Of a stretch of 64,000 nt of DNA, positions 50,676 to 60,000 are shown in pieces. The notes under the pieces are model-generated. The model was given only the letters and a program-made list of their open reading frames with translations, was not told where the DNA came from and made no database searches. Source of the stretch: Variovorax paradoxus (lineage in GTDB: Bacteria > Pseudomonadota > Gammaproteobacteria > Burkholderiales > Burkholderiaceae_C). Location of the stretch: assembly GCF_018614875.1 (NCBI RefSeq), contig NZ_JAGGNW010000003.1, positions 1 to 64,000 of the forward strand, given 5' to 3'. A program made the position numbers and the translations under genes. Every line of letters starts with the position of its first letter. Positions within the stretch are counted from its first letter, which is position 1.

Positions 50676-52093
50676 GGCTGATGGCAGTCGTGCGCAAGGA
50701 ACTGCGGGCACTCCTGCGCGACGGGCGCTTTGCGGTGCTGGCGTTGTCCATGGGCCTCCTGCTCGCCGGCCTCCTGGTCACGTCCGCGCAGCAGCAGCGA
50801 CGGCTTGCCGCGGAAAAAGCGGAGGTGGCCGCCGTGGTGCGCGCCCAGTGGGAAGCGCAGGGAGACAAGCATCCGCACCGCGGCGCGCACTTCGGTCTCT
50901 ATGCCCTGCGCCCGGACTCGCCCCTCGCCGTCATCGACCCCGGCCTCGATCCGTACCTCGGGCAGGCGCTGTGGCTCGAGCCGCATCGCCGCAACATGAC
51001 GCGCTTCCGCCCCGCGGCCGATGAAGCGCCCTCGGTACGCTTCGGCCAGCTGACGCCGGCCTTTGCGCTGGTGGCGCTGCTGCCGCTGCTGATCATCGCC
51101 CTGGCCTTCAATGCCGTCAGCGCCGAGCGCGAGAGCGGCACGCTGCGCATGCTGCACAGCGCCGGCCTTCCGGGCAGCCGCTTGCTGGCGGGCAAGTTCA
51201 CCGCATTGCTGTCGGTTGTCGCGCTGATGCTGCTGGCCTGCGTCGGAGGTGGCCTGGCGCTGGCCGCGGCCGGCGGCCTCCCGGACGCCGACGCGGTCAG
51301 CCGCGGTGCGCTCTTGGCGGCATCGTTTCTTCTCTACTACGGCATCTTTGCAGCACTGGCTCTCGCGGTGTCGGCATGGCTTCCCAGCAGCCGGCTCAGC
51401 CTCTTCGTGCTGCTGGGCCTGTGGGTGGCCTTCGTCTTCGTCGTCCCACGCCTGGGCGCCGCAGCGGCCGAGCGCGCCGTGCCGCTGCCGACGGCCGAGC
51501 GCTTCTGGAGCGACATCCAGCGCGACTACACACAGGGCCTTCCAGGCGACCCCGACCTCGCAACGCGCGGCAAGGCGTTCGAGGCCGACCTGCTGCAACG
51601 CCACAATGCCAAGCGGCTGGAGGACTTGCCGTTAGGTGTCGGCGCGGTACGGCGCATGGCGCGCGATGCCTATGCGGACCGGGTGCATGCGCTTCACTTC
51701 GACGACCTGTGGCGGCGCCATGCCCTGCAGGCGCAGTGGCTGCGCGCGGCCGCCGCATTCAGCCCGGCAATGGCGATGCGCGCCATCTCGATGAAGATGG
51801 CGGGCACCGATCTCACGCATCAGCGCCATTTCGAAGATGCCGCCGAAGCGTATCGGCGCCACGTCAGCGCGACGATCGACCAGTGGGACGCAGACAACAC
51901 GCGCGGCCTGACGTCCTTCGATGACCGCTATGCAGACAACGACGTGTGGCGTTCCATCGCGCCGTTCCGCTATGCCCTGCCGGACGCGGGATTCGCGCTG
52001 AGGGCCGCCCTGCCTGATTTCGCCCTGCTGCTGGCCTGGGCGCTGGCCGTCGGATGGCTGCTGGCCGCCAGCGTGCGAAAGCTCCAGCCATGA
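50672..52093 (+). CDS. ABC-2 type permease, DUF3526-like (first)
   Basis: A 473-residue inner-membrane protein. A GTG at 50672 overlapping the ATPase stop is taken as start; ATG 50681 is the alternative. The N-terminal helix (FAVLALSMGLLLAGLLVTSA) is followed by a long periplasmic part. Helices then follow, including FALVALLPLLIIALAFNAVS and LSLFVLLGLWVAFVFVVPRL, with a second large loop before the last helix. ERESGTLRMLHSAGLPGSRL is the exporter coupling region seen in NosY-like permeases. It pairs with the following permease, overlapping by ATGA. Confidence 0.82.
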   Translation: MRLMAVVRKELRALLRDGRFAVLALSMGLLLAGLLVTSAQQQRRLAAEKAEVAAVVRAQWEAQGDKHPHRGAHFGLYALRPDSPLAVIDPGLDPYLGQALWLEPHRRNMTRFRPAADEAPSVRFGQLTPAFALVALLPLLIIALAFNAVSAERESGTLRMLHSAGLPGSRLLAGKFTALLSVVALMLLACVGGGLALAAAGGLPDADAVSRGALLAASFLLYYGIFAALALAVSAWLPSSRLSLFVLLGLWVAFVFVVPRLGAAAAERAVPLPTAERFWSDIQRDYTQGLPGDPDLATRGKAFEADLLQRHNAKRLEDLPLGVGAVRRMARDAYADRVHALHFDDLWRRHALQAQWLRAAAAFSPAMAMRAISMKMAGTDLTHQRHFEDAAEAYRRHVSATIDQWDADNTRGLTSFDDRYADNDVWRSIAPFRYALPDAGFALRAALPDFALLLAWALAVGWLLAASVRKLQP

Positions 52094-53487
52094 CCGCGAT
52101 GCCGATGCGCCTGGCGCGTGCCGAATGGCATCGCTTCCTGAAGCAGCGCCTGAACCTCTGGGTGCTTGCGGTGTTCGCGCTGCTGCTCAGTGCGAGCGCG
52201 GCATGGTCGGGCCTTGCCGCGCGCGAATACCGCGCGGCGGCCATTGCGCAGCAAGGGAACTGGGAGCAGATTCGCCTCGAGGCCCGGGCCATCGCGGCCC
52301 AGCCAGGAGACGGTACCAAGGCGATGATGGCGGCGTTCCAGTTCGCCCGCGGCGATGCGCCACCGGCCCAGCTGCCAGCGCTCGGCGGATTGGCGCTCGG
52401 CACCGGGGCCTTCGAGCTCCTGAGTCCGGATGCGCGGGTGACCGTCGAAAGCCGCCATACCGACGCCCGCAAGGCGGAACGGCTCGGCAACCCGCTGCTG
52501 GACGACCTTGGCCTGCCCGACTTCTCGACCGTACTCGCGTTGTTGCTGCCCCTTGCCATCCTGGGCCTGACCTACGGACTGGTGCAGGAAGAGCGCGAGC
52601 AGGGTCGATGGCCGTGGGTGGTGGCGCAATGCGCCCGGCCCGCACAGATCTTTGCCATGGCGCTGGGCCTGCGCGGGATGGCGGCCTGGGGCATTGCTGC
52701 GGCAGCTTCGTCGCTCGCCTTCGCGCTCGATCCGGGCGCCACCGCCCAGGCCTTGTTCTCCTGGCTCGCCGCCGTGGCGGCGTTCTGCGCAGTCTGGCTG
52801 GCCCTGGCCGGCCTGTTCTGCCTGCTGCCGCTGTCCTCGGGTTCCGCGGCCCTCGGCCTGCTTGCATGCTGGCTGCTGTCGACCTTTGCCATCCCCGCCG
52901 CCCTGGTCGCAGTGGCGGACCGGCAGGCGCCGATGCCGTCGCGGCTGGCTGCCATCGCGGCGATTCGCGATGCGCAGCAGGAGGCGGAGGTTCACATGGA
53001 CGAGCATCTGGCAGATTGGTATGCCTCCCATCCCGCGGCCGCGCCTTTCGCGCCCCGCAGCCACACCTGGCCGGTCTCGTTCCTGCCGCGCTATCTCGCG
53101 CAGGACCGCCGGATCCGCCCGCTGATGGAAGCCTTCGACAGCGCCCGCGCCCGCCGCTTCGCCTGGCTGGAGGGCAGGAACTGGCTGTCCCCGAGCCTGG
53201 CACTGGCGATGGCCGCGGATCGGCTGGCCGGCATCGATGCGCCGCGCTACCTGCACCACGTGCAGCGCGTGAACGCCTACGAAGACGCGTGGCGGGACTT
53301 CTTCGTACCGCGCATCATGAGCTACCGGGGACTCACCACCGAAGAGTTCGACAGGCTGCCTCGCTTCGAGGCGCCATCGGACGCGAGCACATCGGCCGTG
53401 CTGCGCCAGATCCTGCTGCTGGGCTTGATGGCGCTCGCGCTGTCGGGCTGCATCGCGTTCGCACGGAGATCGTTGGAAAAACCGTAG
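52090..53487 (+). CDS. ABC-2 type permease, DUF3526-like (second)
   Basis: A 465-residue permease, the second half of the exporter. The first helix (LWVLAVFALLLSASAAWSGL) precedes a periplasmic domain. The coupling region VQEEREQGRWPWVVAQCA follows, then several helices such as AALGLLACWLLSTFAIPAAL. A large C-terminal periplasmic segment precedes the last helix. The DUF3526-type architecture, a large loop before the last helix, is shared with its neighbour. The substrate is unknown; a siderophore, heme-like compound or peptide exported in connection with the TonB receptor are options. Confidence 0.82.
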   Translation: MTAMPMRLARAEWHRFLKQRLNLWVLAVFALLLSASAAWSGLAAREYRAAAIAQQGNWEQIRLEARAIAAQPGDGTKAMMAAFQFARGDAPPAQLPALGGLALGTGAFELLSPDARVTVESRHTDARKAERLGNPLLDDLGLPDFSTVLALLLPLAILGLTYGLVQEEREQGRWPWVVAQCARPAQIFAMALGLRGMAAWGIAAAASSLAFALDPGATAQALFSWLAAVAAFCAVWLALAGLFCLLPLSSGSAALGLLACWLLSTFAIPAALVAVADRQAPMPSRLAAIAAIRDAQQEAEVHMDEHLADWYASHPAAAPFAPRSHTWPVSFLPRYLAQDRRIRPLMEAFDSARARRFAWLEGRNWLSPSLALAMAADRLAGIDAPRYLHHVQRVNAYEDAWRDFFVPRIMSYRGLTTEEFDRLPRFEAPSDASTSAVLRQILLLGLMALALSGCIAFARRSLEKP

Positions 53488-53510
53488 CCGCGCCAGCTCT
53501 GACGGGCCGC

Positions 53511-53607
53511 TCAGCCGCCCGCTGCCTGGCCGTGCGCCATGGCACTGTCCGTCACCAGCTGCCACAGCGCCTCGGCCACAGGCGCCATGTGGGCGAGCTG
53601 CCGGTAC
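53511..53607 (-). pseudogene. possible LysR regulator C-terminal remnant
   Basis: On the minus strand the last about 30 codons before the stop at 53511 read RQLAHMAPVAEALWQLV and end in HGQAAGG. This resembles the C-terminal helix of LysR proteins. Upstream of it the reading frame becomes the antisense of the tartrate-dehydratase remnant, so only the tail of such a gene would be left. The stretch is short and this call is tentative. Confidence 0.35.
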
Positions 53608-53831
53608 AACCATATGACCTCGTCGAGTACCTGCGCACGCTCGACATGCTGAAGGACCACGGCTGGTCGGCCTCGCGCTGCATTCCACACGGCGGCCACC
53701 AGATGTCGCTGGCGATTGCGGCCGGCCTCGGACTCGGCGGCAACGAGAGCTATCCCGACCTGTTCCAGCCCTACGGCGGCTTCCCCGACGGCATGAAGGT
53801 CATTCCCGAGATGCGCACACTTGCGGGTTAA
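53606..53831 (+). pseudogene. enolase-superfamily (D-tartrate-dehydratase-like) C-terminal remnant
   Basis: About 75 codons in one frame, beginning YDLVEYLRTLDMLKDHGW, then CIPHGGHQMSLAIAAGLGLG and ESYPDLFQPYGGFPDG, match the end of the mandelate racemase/enolase superfamily D-tartrate dehydratase branch. The catalytic-site HGGHQ is present, but the first three-quarters of the gene are missing. Between FPDG and the terminal EMRTLAG about 25 residues seem deleted. No start codon or ribosome site serves it. It is a dead fragment abutting the LysR-like remnant. Confidence 0.7.
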
Positions 53832-53865
53832 CCCGAGCGGCCTCGTCGGGCGTCGTTGAATGCAT

Positions 53866-53893
53866 AAGATGTAGCCCGGATGGATTACATCTT
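53866..53893. promoter_or_regulatory. inverted repeat upstream of the vgrG locus
   Basis: Perfect 8-base arms AAGATGTA (53866-53873) and TACATCTT (53886-53893) flank 12 bases containing GCCCGGATGG. It lies just after the tartrate-dehydratase remnant. It could be a regulator site or the stem of a terminator-like repeat; no T run follows. Confidence 0.4.
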
Positions 53894-54021
53894 CGGTCAA
53901 CAGTCATCAAATAGCCCCGATCCGTGTCGAATTACCAGGGAGCGAGCATAGGCCTCTTGCATAATCCAGCCGTCTGATGCGTCCTGTCACACACATTGCA
54001 TCCAGACAGTTGATTGGCTAG

Positions 54022-54040
54022 TTCTTCTTCAGAAGAAGAA
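54022..54040. promoter_or_regulatory. 19-base perfect dyad before the vgrG ribosome site
   Basis: TTCTTCTTC (54022-54030) and GAAGAAGAA (54032-54040) are symmetric about one A. The dyad ends seven bases before AGGGAGG (54047-54053). In DNA it could bind a regulator. In RNA a seven-base-pair stem with a five-base loop could mask or expose the ribosome site. Confidence 0.45.
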
Positions 54041-54057
54041 AAGATCAGGGAGGTCAC

Positions 54058-54093
54058 ATGGACAACACGTTCCTGCAAGGTGGCGGCTCGTGA
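54058..54093 (+). CDS. 11-codon leader open frame overlapping the vgrG start
   Basis: An ATG at 54058, five bases after the strong ribosome site AGGGAGG, opens an 11-codon frame (MDNTFLQGGGS). Its TGA overlaps the GTG start of vgrG (GTGA at 54090-54093). No other ribosome site serves vgrG. Either translation of vgrG is coupled to this leader, or the codons are the original vgrG N-terminus put out of frame by an indel. Confidence 0.45.
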   Translation: MDNTFLQGGGS

Positions 54094-57023
54094 AGCGCCG
54101 CGTCACCATCCAGACGCCCTTGGGCGAGGCATTGCAATTCCACCGCCTGGTCGGGCGCGAGGCGCTCAGCCGGGCCTACGCGTTCGACCTCGACCTGCTG
54201 GGCAACAGCAACGCCCTCGATCCCAAGGCCCTGCTGGGCAAGCCCGCCACCGTCGCGGTGCAGACCGAGACCGGCGTGCGCCATTTGGCCGGCCTCGTCA
54301 CCCGCTTCGGCCTTTCGCAGGAGGACGACCGCCAGGCCTACTACAAGATGCGCCTGCGCCCCTGGCTCTGGCTCGCCACGCGACGTTCCGACTTCCGCAT
54401 CTTCCAGGACCAGAGCGTCCCCGAAATCCTCACGGCCGTGCTCGGGCGCTACGGCTACCCCATCGAACAGAAGCTGAGCCGCGCCTACCGCCCCTGGACC
54501 TACTGCGTGCAGTACCACGAGAGCGACTTCGACTTCGTCTCGCGCCTGTGCGAGCACGAGGGCATCTGCTACCACTTCCGGCACGAGGCCGAGCAGCACG
54601 TGCTGGTCTTCGCCGACGACATCGCCAGCGCCCACAGCCCCTTGCCCGGCGGCGAGACCGTGCGCTACCACCCGCACGAGCAGGCCGGCATGACCGGCGG
54701 GCTGGAACCCAGCGAGCGCATCTATGAATGGGAACAGGCCGAGGAGATCCGCTCCGGCCACCACTTTCGCAACGACTACGACTTCGAAAAGCCCCAGGCC
54801 GACCTGGCCAGCCGGCGCCAGATGCCCCCGGGCCACGAGTACGACGATCTTGAGGTCTACGAATGGCCCGGCGGCTTCATCCAGCACGAGGACGGCGAAA
54901 CCTACGCACGCGTCCGCGCCGAGGAGCAGCTGAGCCAGCGCAGCCGGGCCCGCGGCCGGTCGAACCTGCGCGAACTCGCCCCGGGCCACACCTTCCGCCT
55001 GCGGGACCATCCGCGCGAAGACCAGAACCGCCAGCACCTGCTGCTGGCCGTGGACTACGAGCTGCAGGAAAACCTGCAAGCCAGCGAAGGCGCCAGCGCT
55101 GGCGAAGGCTCGGTCCAGCGCTTCGCCTTCGAGGCCCAGCCCACGAGCTACGCCTGGCGCCCGCGGCGCACCACGCCCCGGCCGCGCACCCGCGGCCCGC
55201 AGACGGCGCTGGTGGTCGGCCCGGCGGGCGAAGAGATCTGGACCGACCCCTACGGCCGCATCAAGGTGCAGTTCCACTGGGACCGGCTCGGGCAGCACAA
55301 CGAGCATTCCAGCTGCTGGCTGCGCGTGTCCACGGCCTGGGCCGGCGCCACCTTCGGCGCGGCCGCGCTGCCGCGCATCGGGCAGGAGGTGATCGTCGAC
55401 TTTCTGAACGGCGACCCCGACCACCCGATCGTCACCGGCCGGGTGCACAACGCCGACGAGATGCCGGCCTGGCAGCTGCCCGCGCAGAAGCAGCTCACGG
55501 GCATCCGCAGCCGCGAGCTCGGCGGCGGGCGCAGCAACCACTTGGCGCTGGACGATTCGAGCGGCAAGGTGCAGGCCCAGCTCAAGAGCGACCACCAGAG
55601 TTCGAGCCTGAGCCTGGGCCACATCGGGCGCATCGAGGACACGGCCGGGCGCAAGGACGACCGGGGCCAGGGCTTCGAATTGCGCACCGACGGGCACGGG
55701 GCCGTCCGTGCCGCCAGGGGCCTGCTGGTGACCACCGAGACGCGGCCCAACGCCCAGGGCCACATCACCGACATGCGCGAGACGGTCGCGCGGCTCACGC
55801 AGGGACGCGACCTGCACGAGAGCCTGGCGGATGCGGCGCAGAAGGCCAAGGCGCACGAGGCCGGCGATCAGGACGAGGTAGCCCGCAGCCTCAAGGCGCA
55901 GAACGATGCGATCAAGGGCAGCGGCATTCCCCCGGGCCCGGGCGAGTTCCCCGAATTCCAGGAGCCGCACCTGACATTGGCGAGCCCGGCGGGCATCCAG
56001 ACGACGGCGCAGGGCTCCACCCACATCGTCAGCGTCGAGCACACGGCCATCAGCAGCGGCGCGCACGCGAGCGTCGCTGCGGGCAACAGCTTCCTGGTGA
56101 GCGCCAAGGACGCCGTGCGCATGGTGGCGTTCAACAACGGCATCCGCATGGCGGCGGCGGCCGACATCGACATCACGGCGCTCAGGAACAGCATCAACGT
56201 GCTGGCCAAGCTCGACATCAAGATGGAGGCCAACCGGATCACCATCACCGCCAAGGAAGAGGTGCTGATCAACGGCGGCTCCAGCTACACGCGCTGGAAT
56301 GCAGGCGGCATCGAGAGCGGCACCAACGGCCTGTGGCGCGCGCATGCGGCTTCGCATTCGCTCGTGGGGCCGAAGAGCGACGGCCAGCCGCGGCTGCCGC
56401 AGCCGCCACAACTTCCGAGAGGGCAGCTTGATCTGTACCACCAATACGTCAAGGCCGACGGCGCCATGCGGCAGGGCGTGAAGCAAGGTGACTACACCGT
56501 GGTGGACTCCGATGGGGGCACGCACACGGGCAAGCTGGACAGCAATGGGTTTGCGTCAGTGTCGGGACTTCCCATCGGGCAGGCGAAAGTGACCTTCGGC
56601 CAGGATCCAAGCGATCCGTGGGACAAGGGCAGCTATTTCGCGAAGCCCGATCGTTGGCCCGTCAAGGCCGCGAGCGCCGATGCCGCATCGGTCGGCGGCG
56701 GAGGCAGAGTGGGTGCACCGGGCGGCGGTCTTGGCGCTGCCGCTTCGAGCTTGATGAGGGGTGGTGTCGGTGCTCTCGGGAATCTGGGAACAGGCCTGGG
56801 ACAAGCCAGCGGTTTGATGGGGCAAGTTGGCCAGATCGCCCAGACGGCTGACACGGCCCAGCAAGCCGTCGCCGCGGTGCAAGCCGTTCAACAAGGTGGT
56901 GCGAAGGCACTGATTGGACAAGCGGCGCAGACGGCCACAGGCATTGCAACTCAGCGAGTAGCTGCGTTGGCAACCAAACTGCCCGGGGCACTGCCTGGCC
57001 AGACACCAGGATTCGCGGGCTGA
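54090..57023 (+). CDS. vgrG: type VI secretion tip protein VgrG with C-terminal extension
   Basis: A 977-residue spike protein for the type VI secretion needle. Residues 1-330 are the gp27/Phage_GPD-like hub (RRVTIQTPLGEALQFHRLVG, then YCVQYHESDFDFVSRLCEHE). About 375-460 is the gp5 OB fold (EIWTDPYGRIKVQFHWDRLG, then GQEVIVDFLNGDPDHPIVTG). About 620-760 is the DUF2345 needle. Beyond lies a 200-residue extension: a small beta domain (LDLYHQYVKADGAM) and an Ala/Gly/Gln-rich tail. The start is GTG. No sheath or baseplate genes are in the window, so this is an orphan vgrG island. The extension probably loads the Rhs effector encoded 45 bases downstream. Confidence 0.92.
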   Translation: MKRRVTIQTPLGEALQFHRLVGREALSRAYAFDLDLLGNSNALDPKALLGKPATVAVQTETGVRHLAGLVTRFGLSQEDDRQAYYKMRLRPWLWLATRRSDFRIFQDQSVPEILTAVLGRYGYPIEQKLSRAYRPWTYCVQYHESDFDFVSRLCEHEGICYHFRHEAEQHVLVFADDIASAHSPLPGGETVRYHPHEQAGMTGGLEPSERIYEWEQAEEIRSGHHFRNDYDFEKPQADLASRRQMPPGHEYDDLEVYEWPGGFIQHEDGETYARVRAEEQLSQRSRARGRSNLRELAPGHTFRLRDHPREDQNRQHLLLAVDYELQENLQASEGASAGEGSVQRFAFEAQPTSYAWRPRRTTPRPRTRGPQTALVVGPAGEEIWTDPYGRIKVQFHWDRLGQHNEHSSCWLRVSTAWAGATFGAAALPRIGQEVIVDFLNGDPDHPIVTGRVHNADEMPAWQLPAQKQLTGIRSRELGGGRSNHLALDDSSGKVQAQLKSDHQSSSLSLGHIGRIEDTAGRKDDRGQGFELRTDGHGAVRAARGLLVTTETRPNAQGHITDMRETVARLTQGRDLHESLADAAQKAKAHEAGDQDEVARSLKAQNDAIKGSGIPPGPGEFPEFQEPHLTLASPAGIQTTAQGSTHIVSVEHTAISSGAHASVAAGNSFLVSAKDAVRMVAFNNGIRMAAAADIDITALRNSINVLAKLDIKMEANRITITAKEEVLINGGSSYTRWNAGGIESGTNGLWRAHAASHSLVGPKSDGQPRLPQPPQLPRGQLDLYHQYVKADGAMRQGVKQGDYTVVDSDGGTHTGKLDSNGFASVSGLPIGQAKVTFGQDPSDPWDKGSYFAKPDRWPVKAASADAASVGGGGRVGAPGGGLGAAASSLMRGGVGALGNLGTGLGQASGLMGQVGQIAQTADTAQQAVAAVQAVQQGGAKALIGQAAQTATGIATQRVAALATKLPGALPGQTPGFAG

Positions 57024-57068
57024 TTGCTGGTACTGCGTCGACAAAGAACAAATCGGGGGAATCGATAG

Positions 57069-60000
57069 ATGGCAGATGAAGCTCCAGGGAGTGCGCAAAG
57101 CAAGGAGCGCGAGCGCCAGACAGCGGTCGCGCCGCTCAACACCATCGGACTGGAAGACATCGGCGCCGGCAAGGCAAAGATCAACGCATGGCTGCTCCGG
57201 ATCAGCAACAACAAGGTCGACCTGAATACCCTGCTGACCATCGCGGGTGGCATACCGGTGATCGGCAACATCATGGCGCTGATCGATGCCATCTGGGACA
57301 TCGTCGACATGATCACCAAGAAGCTGTACACGGACGTGTTGCAGTGGGTGAGCCTCGCCATCAACCTGCTGGGCGTCATTCCATTTCCGCCAGCCACTGG
57401 TGCGGCACGCATGAGTCTGCGCCCCATGCTGCACCTGCTCAGACAGGAGATCGCCAAGACTGCCGCTAATGCAGCCAAGCACGTGTTGCCCAACATCGGC
57501 GAGGCCTTCGTCAATGTTCTCATCACCCACCTGAACGACACCATCGCGGGAACGCTCGACAAGTTCGTAGCCGAGGCGGAAGGATATCTCAGCGGTTTCC
57601 TGCAGGACTGCGCGAAGAAGGTGGACGAAATAGTCGATGGCGTGATCGGCGCACTGAAAATTGCACTCGGCGAAAAGCCGCTGTTCTCAAAAACAGGGGC
57701 CGAGAAGCATCCCTACGACCCTGAAACACAGAGCACCATGTCGCGCGTGTTGGAGTGGGGTTCCGGTGTAGCCACAGACACGGCCAATCTCGCGATCGCG
57801 ACCACAGCCAAATATGGCGTGCCCAACGTCGTCAAGGCGAAGATCCATGATGTGATCGCCAACCTTGTCGACCTCAAGAGGCTGGCGAGAGCCCAGATCA
57901 TGAGGCTCGCCGATGCCGGTCTTCAATACGGGATCGCGTGGATGATCGTGATCCTCAAGAAGGCTCTGCTTAAGCGCAAGGGCAAGGTCGCGGTCAACGT
58001 GGCGGCCAACAGAGGGGCCGAGGCCAGCAAGCACAATCCCGGCGGCGAATTGGGCCACATCAGTACCCAGCCTGGCGCTACCAACTCCGGCAATTGCTGC
58101 AAACAAGGAGGGCCCGGAAGCACGAAGCCCGCCGGACGATCGCGCGGCAAGACTCAGCACGCCATCAGTTTCGCCACTGGCAGCGAAAGCTTCACCCACA
58201 CAGACTTCGAGCTTGCGGCTACGCTGCCCATTGGGTGGCATCGCACTTACGACAGCCACCTGGCTGCTTATGACCAGAGCAATCTCGGCGCGCGGTGGCT
58301 CAGTCCCTTCGGCACGCGGATCGACGTCACCACCGCCACCAAGGGCAAGCGAAGCGGCCAGCGCAGTTTCATCTTCCATGGTGCCGATGGCCGTAGCCAT
58401 GCCTACCCCGTGCTCGCGATCGGGAGCAGCCACCGCGATCCCATCGAGGAAATCACCCTCACGCGCGTGAGCCAGACGTTGCTGGTCCTTGACTTTGGCA
58501 AGCCCATGCCTGCAGGCGAGGCCAGCGATTGGCGCGAGACCTACGAGTTCGTTGACACCGTTGCCAGCAAGGTCCGCATCCAGGGCAAACAGCACTTCCG
58601 CCTGGTAGCCCAGCAGACCCGCACCGGTGCCGTCATTGGTCTGCGCTACGACCACGTCGTTGCCAGCGGTGAGCAGGTGCTCAGCGACATCGTGAGCAAG
58701 CAGGACGATGTGATCCTCGCCCACGTCGGAACCCGTCCTCACACGCAGAGCGGGTTGATCGAAAGCTTGTGGGAGATCAAGGAGGGGCAGGTCATCCGCC
58801 AGCTTGCGGCCTACACGCACGACGAAAACGGCGACCTGATCGCGGCGCAGGACGAGAACGGCGCGAATTGGAACTACAGCTACAGCCATCACCTCGTGAC
58901 CCGCTACACCGACCGCACCGGTCGTGGCATCAACCTCGAGTACGACGGGACGGACCCGCAGGCCAAGGCCGTGCGCGAATGGGCCGACGACGGCGCCTTC
59001 GCCACCACGCTGGAGTGGGACAAGAACATCCGGTTGACCTACGTCACCGACGCTCTCGGGCAAGAGACCTGGTACTACTACGACATCCTGGGCTACACCT
59101 ACCGCATCATTCATCCGGACAAGCGCGAGGAATGGTTCTATCGGGACGAGGCAAAGAACGTCACGCGGCACATCCATCCCGACGGCAGTACGGACGACTA
59201 CTGCTACGACGCCAACGGCAACCTGCAGACGCACATTCGCGCTGATGGAAGCCAACTCCACTTCGAGTATGACGCGCTCAATCACGCAACAGGTTGGCGC
59301 GATGCGGAAGGCGGCGTGTGGCGCCGCGCGCTCAATCCGCAGGGCCTGATCACCGAGGAAATCGATCCGCTGGGCCACAAGACCGAGTACGCCTACGACG
59401 AAACAGGGCGCCCTATCAAGATCACTGATGCCAAGGGCGGCGTCAAGGCGCTGGCCTACACGCCCGCGGGTCAGATCACCAGCTACACCGACTGTTCGGG
59501 CAAGACGAGCCGCTGGGCCTATGACGAGCGCGGCCGGCTGATCAGAGCCACGGACGCTGCGGGCCACATCACTCTCTACCGCTACACCGAACTGAGCCAC
59601 GCCACGCTGGCTGCCGTGCAAGGCGGCGCCAATCATCCCAGTCAACTGGAAGAGGTCACCCTGCCCGACCGAAGCCGGGAGCATTTCGTGCATGACGCCG
59701 AAGGTCGGCTGCTTGCACACACCGATGCGCTGGCGCGCCGAACCCGCTACGACTACACGAGAGCAGGCTTGGTTGCTGGGCGCACCGATGCAGCAGGCCA
59801 GAGGCTCCAGTACCAATGGGACCTCTTGGGACGTCTCACCCAACTGCGCAACGAAAACGGCAGTCGATACACCCTGGACTACGACCCCGTCGGCAGATTG
59901 CTCTCGGAAACGGGCTTCGACGGCAAGTCCACCGAGTACCGCCACGAAGAAACTACCGGCACATTGGCCGAGGTTGTCGATGGTGGTGTGATCACGCAGT

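Noticed and set aside
53866..54057. Attachment site or insertion-sequence end at the border of the vgrG island
   Set aside because: No integrase or transposase is present and no matching repeat was seen at the other end of the island.
54054..56525. Long minus-strand frame across vgrG
   Set aside because: Shadow of the well-supported VgrG coding sequence; repetitive Val/Ala/Arg/His composition and no motif.
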